Positions 34,167-47,400 of a stretch of 64,000 nt of DNA are shown piece after piece. Position 1 is the stretch's first letter. Each line of letters opens with the position of its first letter. Under the pieces are notes generated by a model. It was not told where the DNA came from. It saw only the letters and a program-made list of their open reading frames with translations, and did not search any database. Both the position numbers and the translations under genes were made by a program. Where the stretch lies: contig OY992838.1 of assembly GCA_963921425.1 (NCBI GenBank), positions 17,048,085-17,112,084 on the forward strand. The letters run 5' to 3'. This DNA is from Dryas octopetala. Its lineage: Eukaryota > Streptophyta > Magnoliopsida > Rosales > Rosaceae.

Positions 34167-37100
34167 CGCCTGTAGGCAAAAGTGCCATAGGGACAGGTAA
34201 ATGTTGTCTTCTCCTGATCCTCTGGGGCTATAGCTATCTGGTTGTAGCCTGAATACCCATCTAGAAAGCAATAATGGCTATGACCTGCAAGACGTTCCAA
34301 CATCTGATCAATAAAAGGTAATGGGAAATGGTCTTTCTGAGTACCTGAGCTAAGTTTCCTGTAGTCTATGCAGACGCGCCACCCTGTCTGTACTCGAGTT
34401 GGCACCAACTCATTTGCATCATTTCTGACCACTGTAACACCAGACTTCTTAGGAACCACCTGCACCGGACTCACCCATTTGCTATCTGATATGGGATAAA
34501 TAATACCCACATCTAGCAACTTCAGCACCTCCTTCAGCACAACTTCCTTCATCACTGGGTTGAGTCTACGCTGAGCCTCTCTAGTCGGCTTAGCTCCATC
34601 CTCCAACAATATCCTGTGCATACACCTCGAGGGACTGATTCCCTTGATATCTGTAATACTCCACCCAATTTCTGTTTTGTGCTCTCTCAGCACTCTCAAC
34701 AATTTCTCTTCTTCCTCTGCATTGAGGTTGGAAGCAATGATCACCGGTAATGTGCTTCCCTCACCCAAATAAGCATACTTCAGATGCTCAGGCAAATCCT
34801 TCAACTCTAGCTTAGGTGCCTGCAACACAGAGGGTACAAGTTTTGTATCAGAAACAGGTAAAGGCTCAAAAGCAGAAATATACATACCTGAACAGCGGGG
34901 TACGGCCTCTAAGTGAGCCAAAATGTTCTCAACCTGCTCATCCTCATGCACAGCCATAGGGCTATGAATCAAAGCTCTATCCAACGGATCACTGCTACAA
35001 GTCACATTAAACACCTGTTGACAAACCAAATCCATAACATCCACCCTAAAGCACTCGTGCTCATCACTGGGTAGTTTGAGTGCCTCAAACACTCTGAACT
35101 CAATGGTCTGTCCCTGCACATTCATAGTTAGTGTACCCTGTTGCACATCAATTTTTGTACCTGCAGTGGCCATAAAGGGACGACCAAGTATCAAGGGTAC
35201 TTGTGCCTCATACATAGGTACGGCCTCCATTTCCAAAACTAGGAAATCAGCCGGCAATATCAATCCATCTACTCTCACAAGTACATCTTCCAAAATTCCT
35301 CTGGGGTACTTAACTGATCTATCAGCTAACTGGATACTCATAGAGGTCGCCTTCAGCTCACCTAAATTTAGAGTCTCATACACAGAAAATGGCATTAAAT
35401 TCACAGAAGCACCTAAATCAAGGAGAGCTTTCTCAAACCTACAATCCCCAATGATAAAAGGGATAGTGAAGCTGCCTGGGTCCTTGAGCTTGGGAGGTAG
35501 CTTCCTCTGAAGCACTGCTGAAACCTCCTCCGAGACCTTCACTGTCTCGAACTCTTTGAACCTTCTCTTGTTCGTGCACAAGTCCTTGAGGAACTTTGCA
35601 TACCTTGGCACTTGCTTAATCGCATCTAGAAGGGGAATATTGATCTCCACCTTCCTGAATATCTCCATAACACCCTTCAGAGGGTCCTCTTTCTTAGCCT
35701 TCTGCAACCTGCTAGGAAAAGGAGCATGTATAGAAGTCAACTTAGAAGGGTCAGATTGTACCTGAGGTAAGGGAAAACCCTTGGGAACTACCACATGGTT
35801 GCCTGAAGATGGCACAGAAGAGTCTAAGTTACTCTTAACAGGTTCGGCTATGATCTCAAGTGCATCTTCTGACTCGACACCTTCCTCCACAACTTCTTTC
35901 TCCTCTTTCCCAACTATCTTACCCCCTCTGAGAGTAATTGCATTCACCTGCTCATTGTTCTTGGGGTTAATGATCACTTGCCCTGGAAGTCTCCCTGGCT
36001 CTCTTTGATTCAATGCGGTAGCTAACTGGCCCATTTGTTGCTCAAGATTCGCAATGGCCCTATCAGTCTTCTGCATATGTGTCTCTGACTTCTGAATGAA
36101 AGACTGTGTGCTCTGAGCCATGGATGCAATCAAATCTTCCAAGGACTTCTTCTGAGGCTGTTGTTGTTGATAGCCCTGATGTGCTTGATGTTGTGGAAAT
36201 GAACCTTGAGGCTGCTGCTGATTCTGGTTATTACTCCACCTGAAATTGGGATGATTCCGCCACCCTGGGTTGTAAGTAGGAGAGAATGGATCATTCCTGG
36301 GCCTCTGATTATATGAGTTCAGCATGTTGGCCTGTTCTTGCACAAACTCAGGGAAATCGGCACCATGAGGGCAAGAAATCGTTTCATGTCCAGGTGTAGC
36401 ACAAATGGCGCAAACCTCCAATAATGGAGCTTTTTGATTTAGGGCAAGTATGACATCCATCTTGCGTTCCAGCCGAGCGATCTGCGCATTAGATGCAAGA
36501 TTATTAGAAGTACTGACCTCATTAACACCAGCGCACTTACCTCTAGTATCTGAATGCATTGTTTCTCTTGCCATCTCTTCATAGAGGTCAGAGGCTTCCT
36601 GGGCTGTCTTATTCCTGATAGAACCACCTGAAAAATTAATCACAGCATTCCTACTCGCAAGGGTTAGTCCTTTATAAAATATGCGCATCAATAAGTTCAA
36701 AGGAAGTCCATGATGTAGACATTGAAGTAGCAATGTATTAAAACTCTCCCAAGCCTCTGAGAATGACTCATCTTGTTGAGAAAACTGCATAATGTTATCT
36801 CGCAGCATATCCGTCTTTTGAGATGAAAAGAACTTTTCTAGGAACTTCTTCTCAATTTCCTCCCAAGTCCTCAGTGATCCAGGTTTCAAAGAATTCAGCC
36901 AAAACTTAGCTTTATCCTTCAGAGTGTAAGGAAACACCCTCATCTTGAGTTGATTCTCATTCACACCTGTCAAGGGCAAAAAGCTCACAGCATTAAATAT
37001 ATCTTTAAGGTGAGTTAGCAGATCTTCACTAGGTAAACCATGAAAAGAGGGTAGCATATTAAAGTGAGAAGATTTGAGCTCATAATTTCTTGCAGCAGGT

Positions 37101-37366
37101 GGCAAGGCAATGCTCGAAGGGGAAGCAGGGATGGTCGGGATGTCTAGATCCCCCATGTGTTCCACGTTGTCTTCCTCAGCCATAACTTTTTCAAATTGGT
37201 GAGAGCTTGATGAAGATGTAGGAGATGGTGTAGGGGAAGGCAAAGGTAGACGTGTTGCTGCTCGAACTAACTCCGCCTTACTCCTTTCACAAAACAACCT
37301 GATTTGGGCTAATCTCTCATCCAAATGAGTGTCCTCAATTGACTTGTTAGGATCTGGCTGGGACAT
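34167..37366 (-). CDS. gag-pol: Gag, protease and N-terminal RT of Element II
   Basis: A single long open frame from the ATG at 37366 (MSQPDPNKSIEDTHLDERLA). Gag covers about 37366-35950, with LPSFHGLPSEDLLTHL and the CCHC knuckle CAICATPGHETISC near 36415-36370. The linker VNAITLRGGK follows near 35940. The protease lies at about 35500-35150 (LLDLGASVNLMP, LILGRPFMAT). RT begins near 34700 with HRILLEDGAKPTREAQRRLN and reaches KTTFTCPYGTFAYRR, where Element I begins. Gag and pol are in one frame here, as is common in this clade. The few codons that can be read further left belong to the LTR of Element I. Confidence 0.92.
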
Positions 37367-37669
37367 GCACAAGTACCTACAAAATAAGAGACAAACACGT
37401 TAGAACCACAATTGAACAACAAGAGAAAAGTAATTTTCGGACTCTTTTTTTTTTTTTTGAAATAAATAAACTATGTAATTAAATAAATACGAAAATCAGA
37501 AAACTAAAACAAGTTGAAAACGAAAAACTAAACACAATCCTACAACTATGACTCACGGCACACGAACAAGGACAAAGGGAAAACAAATTAAGAAAAAGAA
37601 AACAGCAAATAATCACTAAATAAAAACACTAAAAGAACGCACTAAGATTGTCACAAAGATCAAATCTAG
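37367..37669 (-). other. Untranslated leader of Element II
   Basis: The reverse-strand equivalent of 5670-5967: T-rich on its own strand, with an internal homopolymer run (37448-37459) and an acceptor-like TTTTGTAG/GT before the gag ATG. No gene. Confidence 0.75.
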
Positions 37670-37687
37670 TCCCCGGCAACAGCGCCA
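37670..37687 (-). other. Primer binding site of Element II
   Basis: A close match on the minus strand to the tRNA-Asp-type PBS of Elements I, III and IV, five bases from the LTR end. Confidence 0.88.
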
Positions 37688-37692
37688 AAAAC

Positions 37693-39345
37693 TGTTCGTT
37701 TTAAATTTTAATACTCGCAGTGCACGAATCTATATATAATATAGATGGCAAGCAAGGTCGATCCCACGAGGACTATTGTTGATCTTTAAATGATAATCCG
37801 AGTGCTAAAAAGAAACAAGAAAACAAGACACGAGTGGCTGCCCAAGTTGTCACGCCTAGGGCAGCTGCTCACTTGAAATAAACCGCACGCACACACACAC
37901 GAATGGGAGGGAGTTTGTATGACTTGAAAACAGCAAATTAATCCTAAACAAAAACTAAGATGCGCGACTAGCAAAGAGTATGAAACAGCAAGTTATCTTG
38001 TGAAAATAGATTGATAGATGATACTAGGACTCTAGGACTTTACCACTAGACCTCATATCCAATGTCATGGTGCAATTTCTGAAACCTTTAATTCCTATTG
38101 ATGAATGCATTCGCATATTCACCTATGGCATAGCATGAAATGCATGATTTCCCAAATGTATAAACTAGTGCATGGCATCTACCCTAGTTCTTGTACTCTA
38201 TATGTGACCTATGCATGGCGTCTACATAGGAATGCACAAACAGAATTCATTAAGCTTATATGAGAAAATAAATGCAATTAAATCCCTAGTGCATGGCGTC
38301 TACCCTAGGTGATCTAAAATTGATTTCACACAATCAGATTTTAGCCAATTGCTAAGCCCTAGATTGTTTATCACTCACATTAGGGATTGATTGGTTGTCC
38401 TCACCCTAAATTGATTAAATTCTAGATGCAATAATCCTAGGTGATCAATCAAGGATTAGAAACAACTAGAGAACAATGATAACAATGAAATCAAAATCAT
38501 CAATCCATGGAATTAAATAAATAAGCAGCAATTACATAACTAAACCATTGAATATTCGGCCTAGGGCTGAATCCTAGGCCCTAGAAAACGTGATTAGTTC
38601 ATGCTAGAAAACAAGAACAGCCACGAAATCATGTTTTTCATCTAACAATTACAAGAAAAGAAAAGAAGAAGAGAAAACACCCCAAAGGAAAGCTCACGCC
38701 TCCAGCAGCCCCTCTCTCTCTATTTCCTGATTTTTTTCCCAAGTGTGTGAACCTCAAAATGAGAGAAAGAGATGAATTTATAAGGGTGTGCGGCAGCTAG
38801 GGTTTAAAGGCTAGGAAAATGCGGCTGCTAGGGTTTTGGGAAAGAAGGATGTGCAGCAGCTAGGGTTTGGGCTTAAGTTGTGCGCGCAAGGCCCTAGGGC
38901 TTCCCTCTCTTGCGCAAGGTGTAGCTGGTCCTTATGGGCTTCCATGTAGCTGATCTCCTCCCCTTAATGAACCTCCAATAAATCAGGAATTAAAATGAAA
39001 TAACTAGGGTAATATCAAATCTGATTTTTTTAGAGCCCAATTAGGAAAGGAGAGCCTTGCAAGGCGCGGCCAGCCCTTCTCTCTTAGCACACACGCCACT
39101 TCCTATGTGGTTTGGGCTGGGCTTCCATTTCGTCATGCTCTTGGACCCTCTCTTGATCTTGGCCTTCCCTTTAAACAGCAAATATTCATTTAAGCTCAAA
39201 ATGGGCTGATTTGCATCAATTTAATTCCTATGGGCTTTCCACCTACAAAAGAGAAAAACACAAATAAATAACATAAAATATAGGGACTAAGTACTAAATA
39301 CATGAAAATAGAGGGCCTAAAATGCAAACATTTAAGGACCCAACA
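37693..39345 (-). repeat. 5' LTR-B of Element II
   Basis: 1653 bp, TGTTCGTTTT...GGACCCAACA on the plus strand, the reverse of 32554-34166 and clearly but not perfectly similar. The next five bases (TTAAT, 39346-39350) would be its target duplication; the partner lies outside the window. Confidence 0.93.
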
Positions 39346-39929
39346 TTAATTACACCAAAATGTTCCCGGTTGGCAAGAAAAACATAGAGAAGCACTTTCT
39401 CATGTTAGGATTAGCGTTCTAGACCTTTTAAACCACATTTGGTTTTAATAATATACAAAAATGTCATTTATGTGTATACTTAGTTCAATTCCATCCAAAT
39501 TGCACCAAAAGGTTTCCGGTTGGCAAGAAAGTCATGTCAAAGCACTTTCTCATGTTAAAATTACCGTTCTAGAACTTTTTAACAGCATTTGGTATTAAGA
39601 ACGCACGAAAATGTCAATTCAGTGCATACTTAGTCCAATTTCATTCTAACTGTACCAAAACGTTTCCGACTGGCAAGAAAGACATGTCAAAGGACTTTTT
39701 TATGTTAGGATTAGTGTTCGAGACCTATTGAAGGACAGTTGGTGTTATGAACCCTCAAAAACGTTATTTCGCTGCATACTAGATCCAATTTCATCCTAAT
39801 TACACCAAAACGTTCCCAGATGGCAAGAAAGACATTGGGAACCACTTTCTCATGCTAGGATTAGCGTTCTAAACTGATTGGACCACATTTGGTGTTAAGA
39901 ACACACAAAAACCTCATTTCGGTGCATAC
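39346..39929. repeat. Tandem satellite, 150-bp monomer, about four copies
   Basis: The motif (C/T)ACCAAAA recurs at 39353, 39503, 39653 and 39803, exactly 150 bases apart. Each is followed by a (G/C)TTTCC or GTTCCC, TGGCAAGAAA, CACTTTCTCATG, GGATTAGCGTTCTA and GTGCATACT in the same order. Divergence between monomers is moderate. Element II borders the array on the left and an LTR-C relic on the right, so both appear to have inserted into it. I do not recognise the satellite. Confidence 0.9.
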
Positions 39930-41689
39930 TATTGAGTGCTCATTTTACACTATTTTATGATACTAACTCCCTAACCCAGAGTGCAAGAACTCGACATTTT
40001 GTGTTTTGTTAGTTTATTTTTGTTCTTATAGGATAAAATGAGCAAAGAAGAGCAAAGGAGCCAAAAGAGCCATTTTTAGACATTTCCTAGTCAAACTAGG
40101 AAAACTGGAGAAATCCTGGTCACACTAGAAAATGCTGAATCTCAGTCAAACTAGGATTCCTAGTCTCACAAGGAAAGATCAAGCTTGAATAAGAAGGAAT
40201 CATGACGATCCGAGGCCATAAATGATAAATCCTAGTTGGAGCAGGAAATCTTTTTTGAACTAGGAAACCTAATCCGAGTAGGAAATGGTGTCCTAATGAA
40301 GATAGGAGTCATGAGGGGCAAAATGGTAATTGTGAAATTGCAAGTGAGATAGAAATCCTAAGTCGATAAGGATTCTTAGGTGGACAAGGAAAAGTGGTCA
40401 AAAATCAAAGTCAACAAGTCAATGGTTCTAGAAGCTTCTGGAAGATAATGGGCCAAAGCACAAAGGGATAAGATCAAGTTCCGGCCAAGCTTTTGGGCTT
40501 AGGCTGGGCGCAACATCCATGAAGAGGTGCGGCTTGGGCTTAAGTTAAAGCCTAGTGGTTGGTGCATGGGCTGAAGGTTAAAGGCCTAGTTATTTGTGCA
40601 AGGGGCTGATGGGTTATGCATATGGGCTTAAGTGAGTGTGGCCTTGGTCCGTTAGGTTAAGTTTCAGCAATCCCACATTGAAGAGGAATAGAAATTGCAG
40701 CCCCACTCTCCTCTATAAATATATCCTTATAACTCAAAGAGAGGGTTCTCGCCTGTCAATTTTCAGAAACCCTAGCCCTCTCTCCCTCTTCCTTGCCACA
40801 CACCCTTCCTGTCTCTCTCCTTCTTTTCTTTTTCTCACGCAGCCCTAGGAACCCTAGCGGCTGCTTCTTCTCCTTCTTTTCTTTTTCTCACACAGCCCTA
40901 GGAACCATAGCGGCTGCTTCTTCTTCTTCTTTTTCCTTTTCTCACGCAGCCACCACCATTTTTCTCTCTCTCTTTATTTTTCTGCAGCAGCCATCTTTCT
41001 TCTTGTCTTTTTATTTTTGCACTGAACTGAAGGAGGAGGAGCAAGTCTTGCCGCAGCCACCACCACCTAACCACGCCTCCATCTTGCTGCCACCTGACCG
41101 AGCAACTCAGTAGCCTTGCCGTGGAGCCCAAGGCCGAGCAGCAGTGCATCACGCCACCTCCTTGATGTCACACCATCATCTTATGCCGCTGTCTCGCCGC
41201 CTTGCTGCTGCCGTGGCTTGATCTCTCTTCCCTTCCCTTTTATTTTCCTAGTCTTAATTATGTTTTGTTTGTTTATGGATTTAATTATGTGTAGTTAAAT
41301 ATTGGGCTAGGGCTAGGATGAAGCCCTAGCGATGCTGTTTACTTTTACTATGGATTATTGATATTTCAATTGTTACATGTTGACAAATCTTGGATCTATG
41401 TTTAAATTGACTCTATTTGCTTCGCACCTTTGACTGATGACCTTAGGTTGCATGCATTTAGATTTATGTTGTGGAACTAAACAAGCTCAAAAGGATGATA
41501 GTTTCAGTAGGCAACAAGTGGATATCCTAAGATAATATTCATGAGAAAAGGGATTATAGATGTTCATAGGTTACAATTCGGATGGGTCTATGCTCTATAT
41601 GTTTGTCACTCTCACAAATTGTAATGACTCTTGCATGGATAACAGTTGCCTAAAGTCCGCTTAGGGAACATGTAAGTTAACTGGCTAAG
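39930..41689 (+). repeat. Diverged LTR-C, left part
   Basis: TTGAGTGCTCATTTTACAC near the start, a worn version of the CCTRGT dyad array (40080-40390), TATAAATATA near 40715, and a low-complexity leader (40780-41220) that gives several meaningless frames. It ends where Element IV inserted at GGCTAAG. Confidence 0.85.
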
Positions 41690-44266
41690 TGTTGAGTGCT
41701 CATTTTACACTATTTTATGATACTAACTCCCTAACTCAGAGTGCAAGAACTCGATATTTTGTGTGTTGTTAGTTTGTTTTTGTTTTTATAGGATAAAATG
41801 AGCAGAGAAGAGAAAAGAAGCCAAAAGGACCATTTTTAGACATTTCCTGGTCAAACTAGGAAAACGAGGGAAATCCTGGTCAAACCAGGAAAGGGGCCGA
41901 AATCCTAGTCGAATGAGGATTCCTAGTCACACTAGGAAACATCAAGTCCAGAACCATCATTGCGGAGCCAGAAATGAAAAATCCTGATTGAAACAGGAAA
42001 TCCTGGTTGAACTAGGAAACCTAACCCAACTAGGGAAAGGAGTCCTAATGACACTAGGAGACCTCAGGGGCAATATGGTCATTACGAGAAGTCGAAATGG
42101 ATAAAGAATCCCTCATTTACAAGAAATCCTAGTTGCACTAGGAAATGTTGGTCAAAGTCAACTCCACAAAGTCAAGGTTCCTGAAGCTTCTAGAAGGTGG
42201 TGGACATCCATGGGAATAAATGGAGGGAAGAAATGAATTCGAATTCAAATGGAAATGAGGGGCAAAATGGGAAGTCAAAGTTAATAGTCAAGGGTCAACT
42301 ATGAAAAGTCAACAAGTCAAGTGGGCCATGGGCCTATGCAAATGCCGAAATCTGAGGGGCCATACATGCATGCATGCACCAGCCCAAGATGAAGCCCAAT
42401 GCGCAAGCTAGAAGGTGGCAGCCATGAAGTGAAACCCTAGGGGGCTGGCGTGTGGCACTTAAGCCCAAAGCCAAAGCCCTTGCCGCAAGCCCAATGCTCT
42501 CCTAACCCTAGCTGCTGCTGCACTTTCTTGTTCTTGCCTCCCAAGGAATCCTAGCTGAAAAAAGAAGTCAAAAACCTGGAAAACAGAGCACCAATTTCGA
42601 CAGCAATTCTGTACTTCTCCAGAATGAATCAGGTAGCATGCCATATATGGTTGGGAAGATACGGATGTTAGCTTCGCAGGGAATTTTACGGATTTCGATT
42701 CCGAGTTTTCTAGCTCAAGATATGGCCATTTTAGTGGAGGTAGCGCAGCAGTTCCGCGAGCTGAAAAAGGAGTTACGCCCAAAAAGAGCCCAAATCAGCC
42801 CAAGGCCCATGCTTGGCCGAAAATTATAAGCCTTGGTGTGCAAGGAATGCACTTATCCCACATTGAAGAGAAAGAGAAATCTCAGCCCCACTTCCCTCTA
42901 TAAATATATCTCTAAAAATCAGAAAAGGGGTTCTGTTCTGAAGTTCTCTTCTATTTCTTTTAATTTTCGTAGCCCTAGCAGCCTCTCTCCTCTCCTCTTG
43001 CCGCAAACCCTAGCAGCTTCCCTCTCCCCTGTTTTTCTTGTGCCGCAGCCACCTTCTCTCCCTTCCTTTTTATTCTTCTTCTTTTCTTTTGTGGCCGAAC
43101 CTAGCAGCCACCTTTTCTTGTGTGCTTTCTTTTATTTTGTGCTGAACTGAAGAAGGAGGATCAAGTGAAGCCGCAGCCACCACCACCAAGTTGCGCCACC
43201 AAGCCGCAGCCACCTCCAGCAGCTACGCCATCACCACCTTGCTGCCACCTTGCCGAACACCTCAGCCTCCTCGCCGGGGAGCCCAAGGCCGAGCAGCCCC
43301 ATTACGCACCACCATTGCAGCCGCACCTCCACCTTGCTGCCCCGGCTTGATTTCTCTCCCTTTCTTTTATTTTCATTATTTTAATCATGCATTATTTATT
43401 TGTGAATTTAATTATGTGTAGCTGAATATTGGGCTAGGGCTAGGATGAAGCCCTAGCATTGCTGTTCACTTTTACTATGGATTATTAATATTTTGATTGT
43501 TTATATGTTGACAAATCTTGGATCTCTGTTTAAATTGAATCTATTTGTTTCGCATCTTTGACTGATCACCTTAGGTTGCATGCATCTAGATATATGTTGT
43601 GAAACTAAATAAGCTCGAAAGGATGATAGTTTCAATAGGCAACAAGTGGGTATCCTAAGATAATATTCATGAGAAAAGAGATCATAGATGACATACAGTA
43701 CATTAATTTGGAGCCATGCGTTATGTGTTTGTCACTCTCACAGATCGTAACGACTCTTGCATGGGTAACAGCTGCCTTAGCTTAGAACTAGGGAACATGC
43801 AAGTTAACTGGCTAAGGAAGGCCCAAGAAGCTCTTAGTTTATGCACAGTAAGGGGAGTAATTGCTAAAAGTGACTAGCCAAACCTTTTAGTAGACGAACT
43901 TTGTCAACATGTTTATCTATTGATTGTTAATATCCATGGTAGAGTGAATGGTATGCTAGTGGTGGATTCTGACCCCTAGTGTTTCTTTATTATTGTTTTA
44001 TCTGAATCTTTCAGTTATCATTTTAAAGTTTGATTATTTCTCTGTTTGTTTAGTTTAGCCTTAAAACCAATCAAAACCCCCATTTGCGTGTGTGAGTCAG
44101 AGTTGGGTTAATTGAATTTAATTGAGTTAGTAATCGTACACTAGTACAATTCCCTGTGGGATCGACCTCGTATTTGTAAGCTTTGCTACTTAGCGATTCG
44201 TGCACTTGCGAGTTAACCTAGAGCTCAGAAAAGGTTATTTAATTTGCTCTAGGAAAACATACAACA
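41690..44266 (+). repeat. 5' LTR-C of Element IV
   Basis: TGTTGAGTGC...CATACAACA, 2577 bp. The dyad array lies at about 41840-42150, CATGCATGCATGC near 42365, TATAAATA at 42899-42906, and the U5 block at about 44152-44215. Confidence 0.96.
42899..42906 (+). promoter_or_regulatory. Probable TATA box of LTR-C
   Basis: TATAAATA followed by TATC. The same box is at 55125-55132 in the 3' LTR and near 40715 in the older relic. It marks the likely start of the R region shortly downstream. Confidence 0.65.
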
Positions 44267-44272
44267 AGTTTT

Positions 44273-44290
44273 TGGCGCCGTTGCCGGGGA
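44273..44290 (+). other. Primer binding site of Element IV, tRNA-Asp type
   Basis: TGGCGCCGTTGCCGGGGA six bases after the 5' LTR, identical to those of Elements I and III. Confidence 0.94.
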
Positions 44291-44405
44291 ATTGTTATTT
44301 GTGTTGATTGCTAGTTTAATTAACTTTAGTTAAGTCATTTTAGTTAGGTTTTATTTTCTGTTTTTATTTTTGGTTCTCACTGATTTCTCTTGTTTCTAAG
44401 GTACA

Positions 44406-47400
44406 ATGGAGGAATCAAATTTGAAGATCACTCCTCTTTCACGCGTAGAAGGCCAAAAGGTGTTGAGTGCGTACAAGGGAAGGCCGAGACTCAATTGGAC
44501 ACCATTAAGGATGAGGCCTACTCTTGTGTCGCCGAAAGGAAGTGAATCTGAAGAAGCATACGAAGAGGAGAAATCAGAAGAGGAGGCCGAGGAGACCTTG
44601 CAGCCGAATGCATCTCAGATGAGAATACCTTTGAGTGATTATTCGTCTCCAACACTTCTAGCTCAACCAACGTGCATTGCTTACTCTCAAGTGGAAGCTG
44701 ATTTTGAACTTTCAAGTGGGACAATCAAACTTCTTCCATCATTTCATGGGTTAGAAGGAGAGGATCCCTACGTGCATCTTAAGGAATTTCATGCGATATG
44801 CGAGATTGGCAAGCTGAGGGGGTTGAGCGATGATCAAAGAAAGTTAAGGTTATTTCCATTCTCTCTTAAAGATAAAGCTAAACATTGGTTGTTTTCCTTG
44901 CAGGTCGCTTCTATTAGAACATGGGAGGAACTGGCATCTAAGTTTCTTCTAAGGTTCTATCCAGTTAGCAAGACTATCATCATGAGGAAGCAGATCTTAG
45001 GGTTTACACAATCAGAGGACGAAGTGTTTCATGAGAGTTGGGAAAGGTACCAAGAGCTTCTGACTTTGTGTCCACACCATAATTTTGCCCCATGGATGCA
45101 GATTGAGTACTTTTATGAGGGTCTGTTGGATCAAGATCGTAATATGGTGGATATGACATGTGGAGGAGCACTGAAAAAGAAGACTTTTGAGGAAGCATGG
45201 ACACTCTTTGACACATTGGCGTTGAGTTCACAGCAGTGGAATAGACGTAAAAGAGTGGAAAAGAAATCAGCTATGGAAGCTGAGATGTCTGAGCTTAAGC
45301 AGATGATGCAGGTTCTGATGGCAAATCAGGAAGCTAGGTCATCACATGGAGAGGCATGTTTCGAGGTTGAAAGAGTTCAAGCTAGACCGAGTGTACAGTC
45401 CCCTGTTGAGCAGCGAAGTACTTATTTGGAGGACATGATGGCTACATTGCTCAGAGTACAACTTCGATGTCTAATGATACTAAGACGTTTATGAATAAGA
45501 CTGAGGAGCAGTTGAGTGTCACAGCTAAAGCTATCTCGAATTTGGAAGCCCAATTGGAACAAGTGACTTTAACTTTGGACAAAGTGGTAAAGGGTACTCC
45601 AATTCAGGATAGGGCCAAAGCAATCACTACTTTGAGAAGTGGGAAAGTGATTGATAACAAAGTGGGCATTACTCAAGAGGATAATCCAAGTAATGAGGAT
45701 GAAGTTGAGATGCTAGATCCTGAACAAGTGGAAAAGTACAAGAGGGATAAAGTCAAGGTTAAGGATGAGGAATAGGAGGAAAGGAAGAAGCAAGAAATGC
45801 ACATTGCTACGCGTGCTAACAAGAAGGCCGAGATTACTTCCTCTATTCCAAGAGCTCCATTGCCTTTTCCTCAACGTCAATGGAAGAAGAGTAAGGACGA
45901 GCAAGCTAAAGAAATTTTGGAGATGTTTAAGAAAGTGGAAATCAACATTCCTTTGCTTGATGCTATTCAGCAGATTCCTAAGTATGCCAAGTTTTTGAAG
46001 GAATTGTGCACACACAAGAGGAAGTTCAAAGAACATGAGCAGGTGTGTCTAAGTGAAGAAGTCAGTGCTGTTTTCCAAAGAAAGTTGCCGCCCAAGTTGA
46101 AGGACCTTGGCAGTTTTACGATTTCATGTTTGGTTGGGGATCATAAGTTTGAGAAGGCATTGCTGGATTTGGGAGCAAGTATAAATTTGATGCCGTATTC
46201 AGTTTTCGCACAGTTGGGCATAGGAGATCTTAAACCTACTAGTGTTACTCTTCAATTGGCAGATCGTTCAGTAAAGGTTCCGAAAGGTGTGGTTGAAGAT
46301 GTGCTGGTTCGGGTAGCAGATTTGATCATGCCCGCTGATTTCATCATTCTTGAAATGGAGGATACCCCAATTAGAGGGAATGAGCTACCGATCATATTGG
46401 GAAGACCGTTCATGGCCACAGCGAACACCAAGATTGATGTGAGTAATGGGAAGTTGACAATGTCTGTTCTTGGTGAAACAGTTGAGTTTGATGTTTTTGG
46501 TGCAATGAAATATCCAAAGGAGGAGGATGATTGCTTGAGGATTGATAGTTTGGACCCATTGGTTGAGGAAGTGTGCGAAACTAGTCTTGCAGAAGATACA
46601 TTGGAGGTTGCTTTGGGGACACCGGAGTCCAGTGAATTAGATGAAATCGTGGAAGCAACTCCTACACGTTTGGAAGGCACCCGACCTCTCAGAAATAAGT
46701 GGTTCAACCAGTTTGAAATGTTAGTGCCTACGAATCAAAAGACGCTCCCTTCTATTGAGCAAGCACCTAAGTTGGAGCTGAAACCGTTACCAGAGCATTT
46801 GAAATATGCATTTTTGGGAGAAAATGAGACTTTGCCTGTGATTATTGCAGCTAATTTGAGTGCAAGCGAGGAAGAAAGACTCTTGAGAATTCTGAAGGAA
46901 AATCGGTTAGCATTGGGATGGACCATAGCCGATATCAAGGGGATTTCACCCACAGTGTGTATGCACAGAATTTTACTTGAGGAGGAATCCAAGCCTACTC
47001 GTGATGCTCAAAGAAGACTGAATCCAACTCTGAAGGAAGTTGTGCGTAATGAGGTAATCAAATTGTTGGATGTTGGTATTATTTATCCTATTAGTGATTC
47101 GAAGTGGGTTAGTCCTGTTCAAGTAGTGCCAAAGAAAAGTGGTATTACTGTGGTGAAGAATGAGCGTAATGAGTTGGTTCCCCAAAGGACGCAAACCGAT
47201 TGGCGTGTCTGTATTGACTATCGAAAGCTTAACACCGGAACAAGGAAGGATCATTTTCCTTTGCCATTTATCGACCAGATGTTGTAGAGGTTGGCCGGCC
47301 ATAGTCACTATTGTTTTTTGGATGGGTACAGTGGGTACAATCAGATTGCTATTGCACCCGAGGATCAAGAGAAGACCACTTTCACATGTCCATTTGGTAC

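Larger units (their letters stand above)
34167..39345 (-). mobile_element. Element II: Athila-like element, LTR-B family, 5' end only
   Basis: On the minus strand: 5' LTR (39345-37693), PBS (37687-37670), leader, then an open gag-protease-RT frame up to the point where Element I inserted (34167). The remainder, with RNase H, integrase and the 3' LTR, would lie to the left of Element I, outside the window. It is the same family as Element I, with nearly identical protein sequence, but in opposite orientation. What can be seen looks whole. Its 5' LTR borders the satellite array, so it inserted there. Confidence 0.92.

Noticed and set aside
39346-39929. Tandem array considered as a CRISPR-like repeat.
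   Set aside because: Units are contiguous 150-bp monomers with no unique spacers, in a plant nuclear context; this is a satellite.
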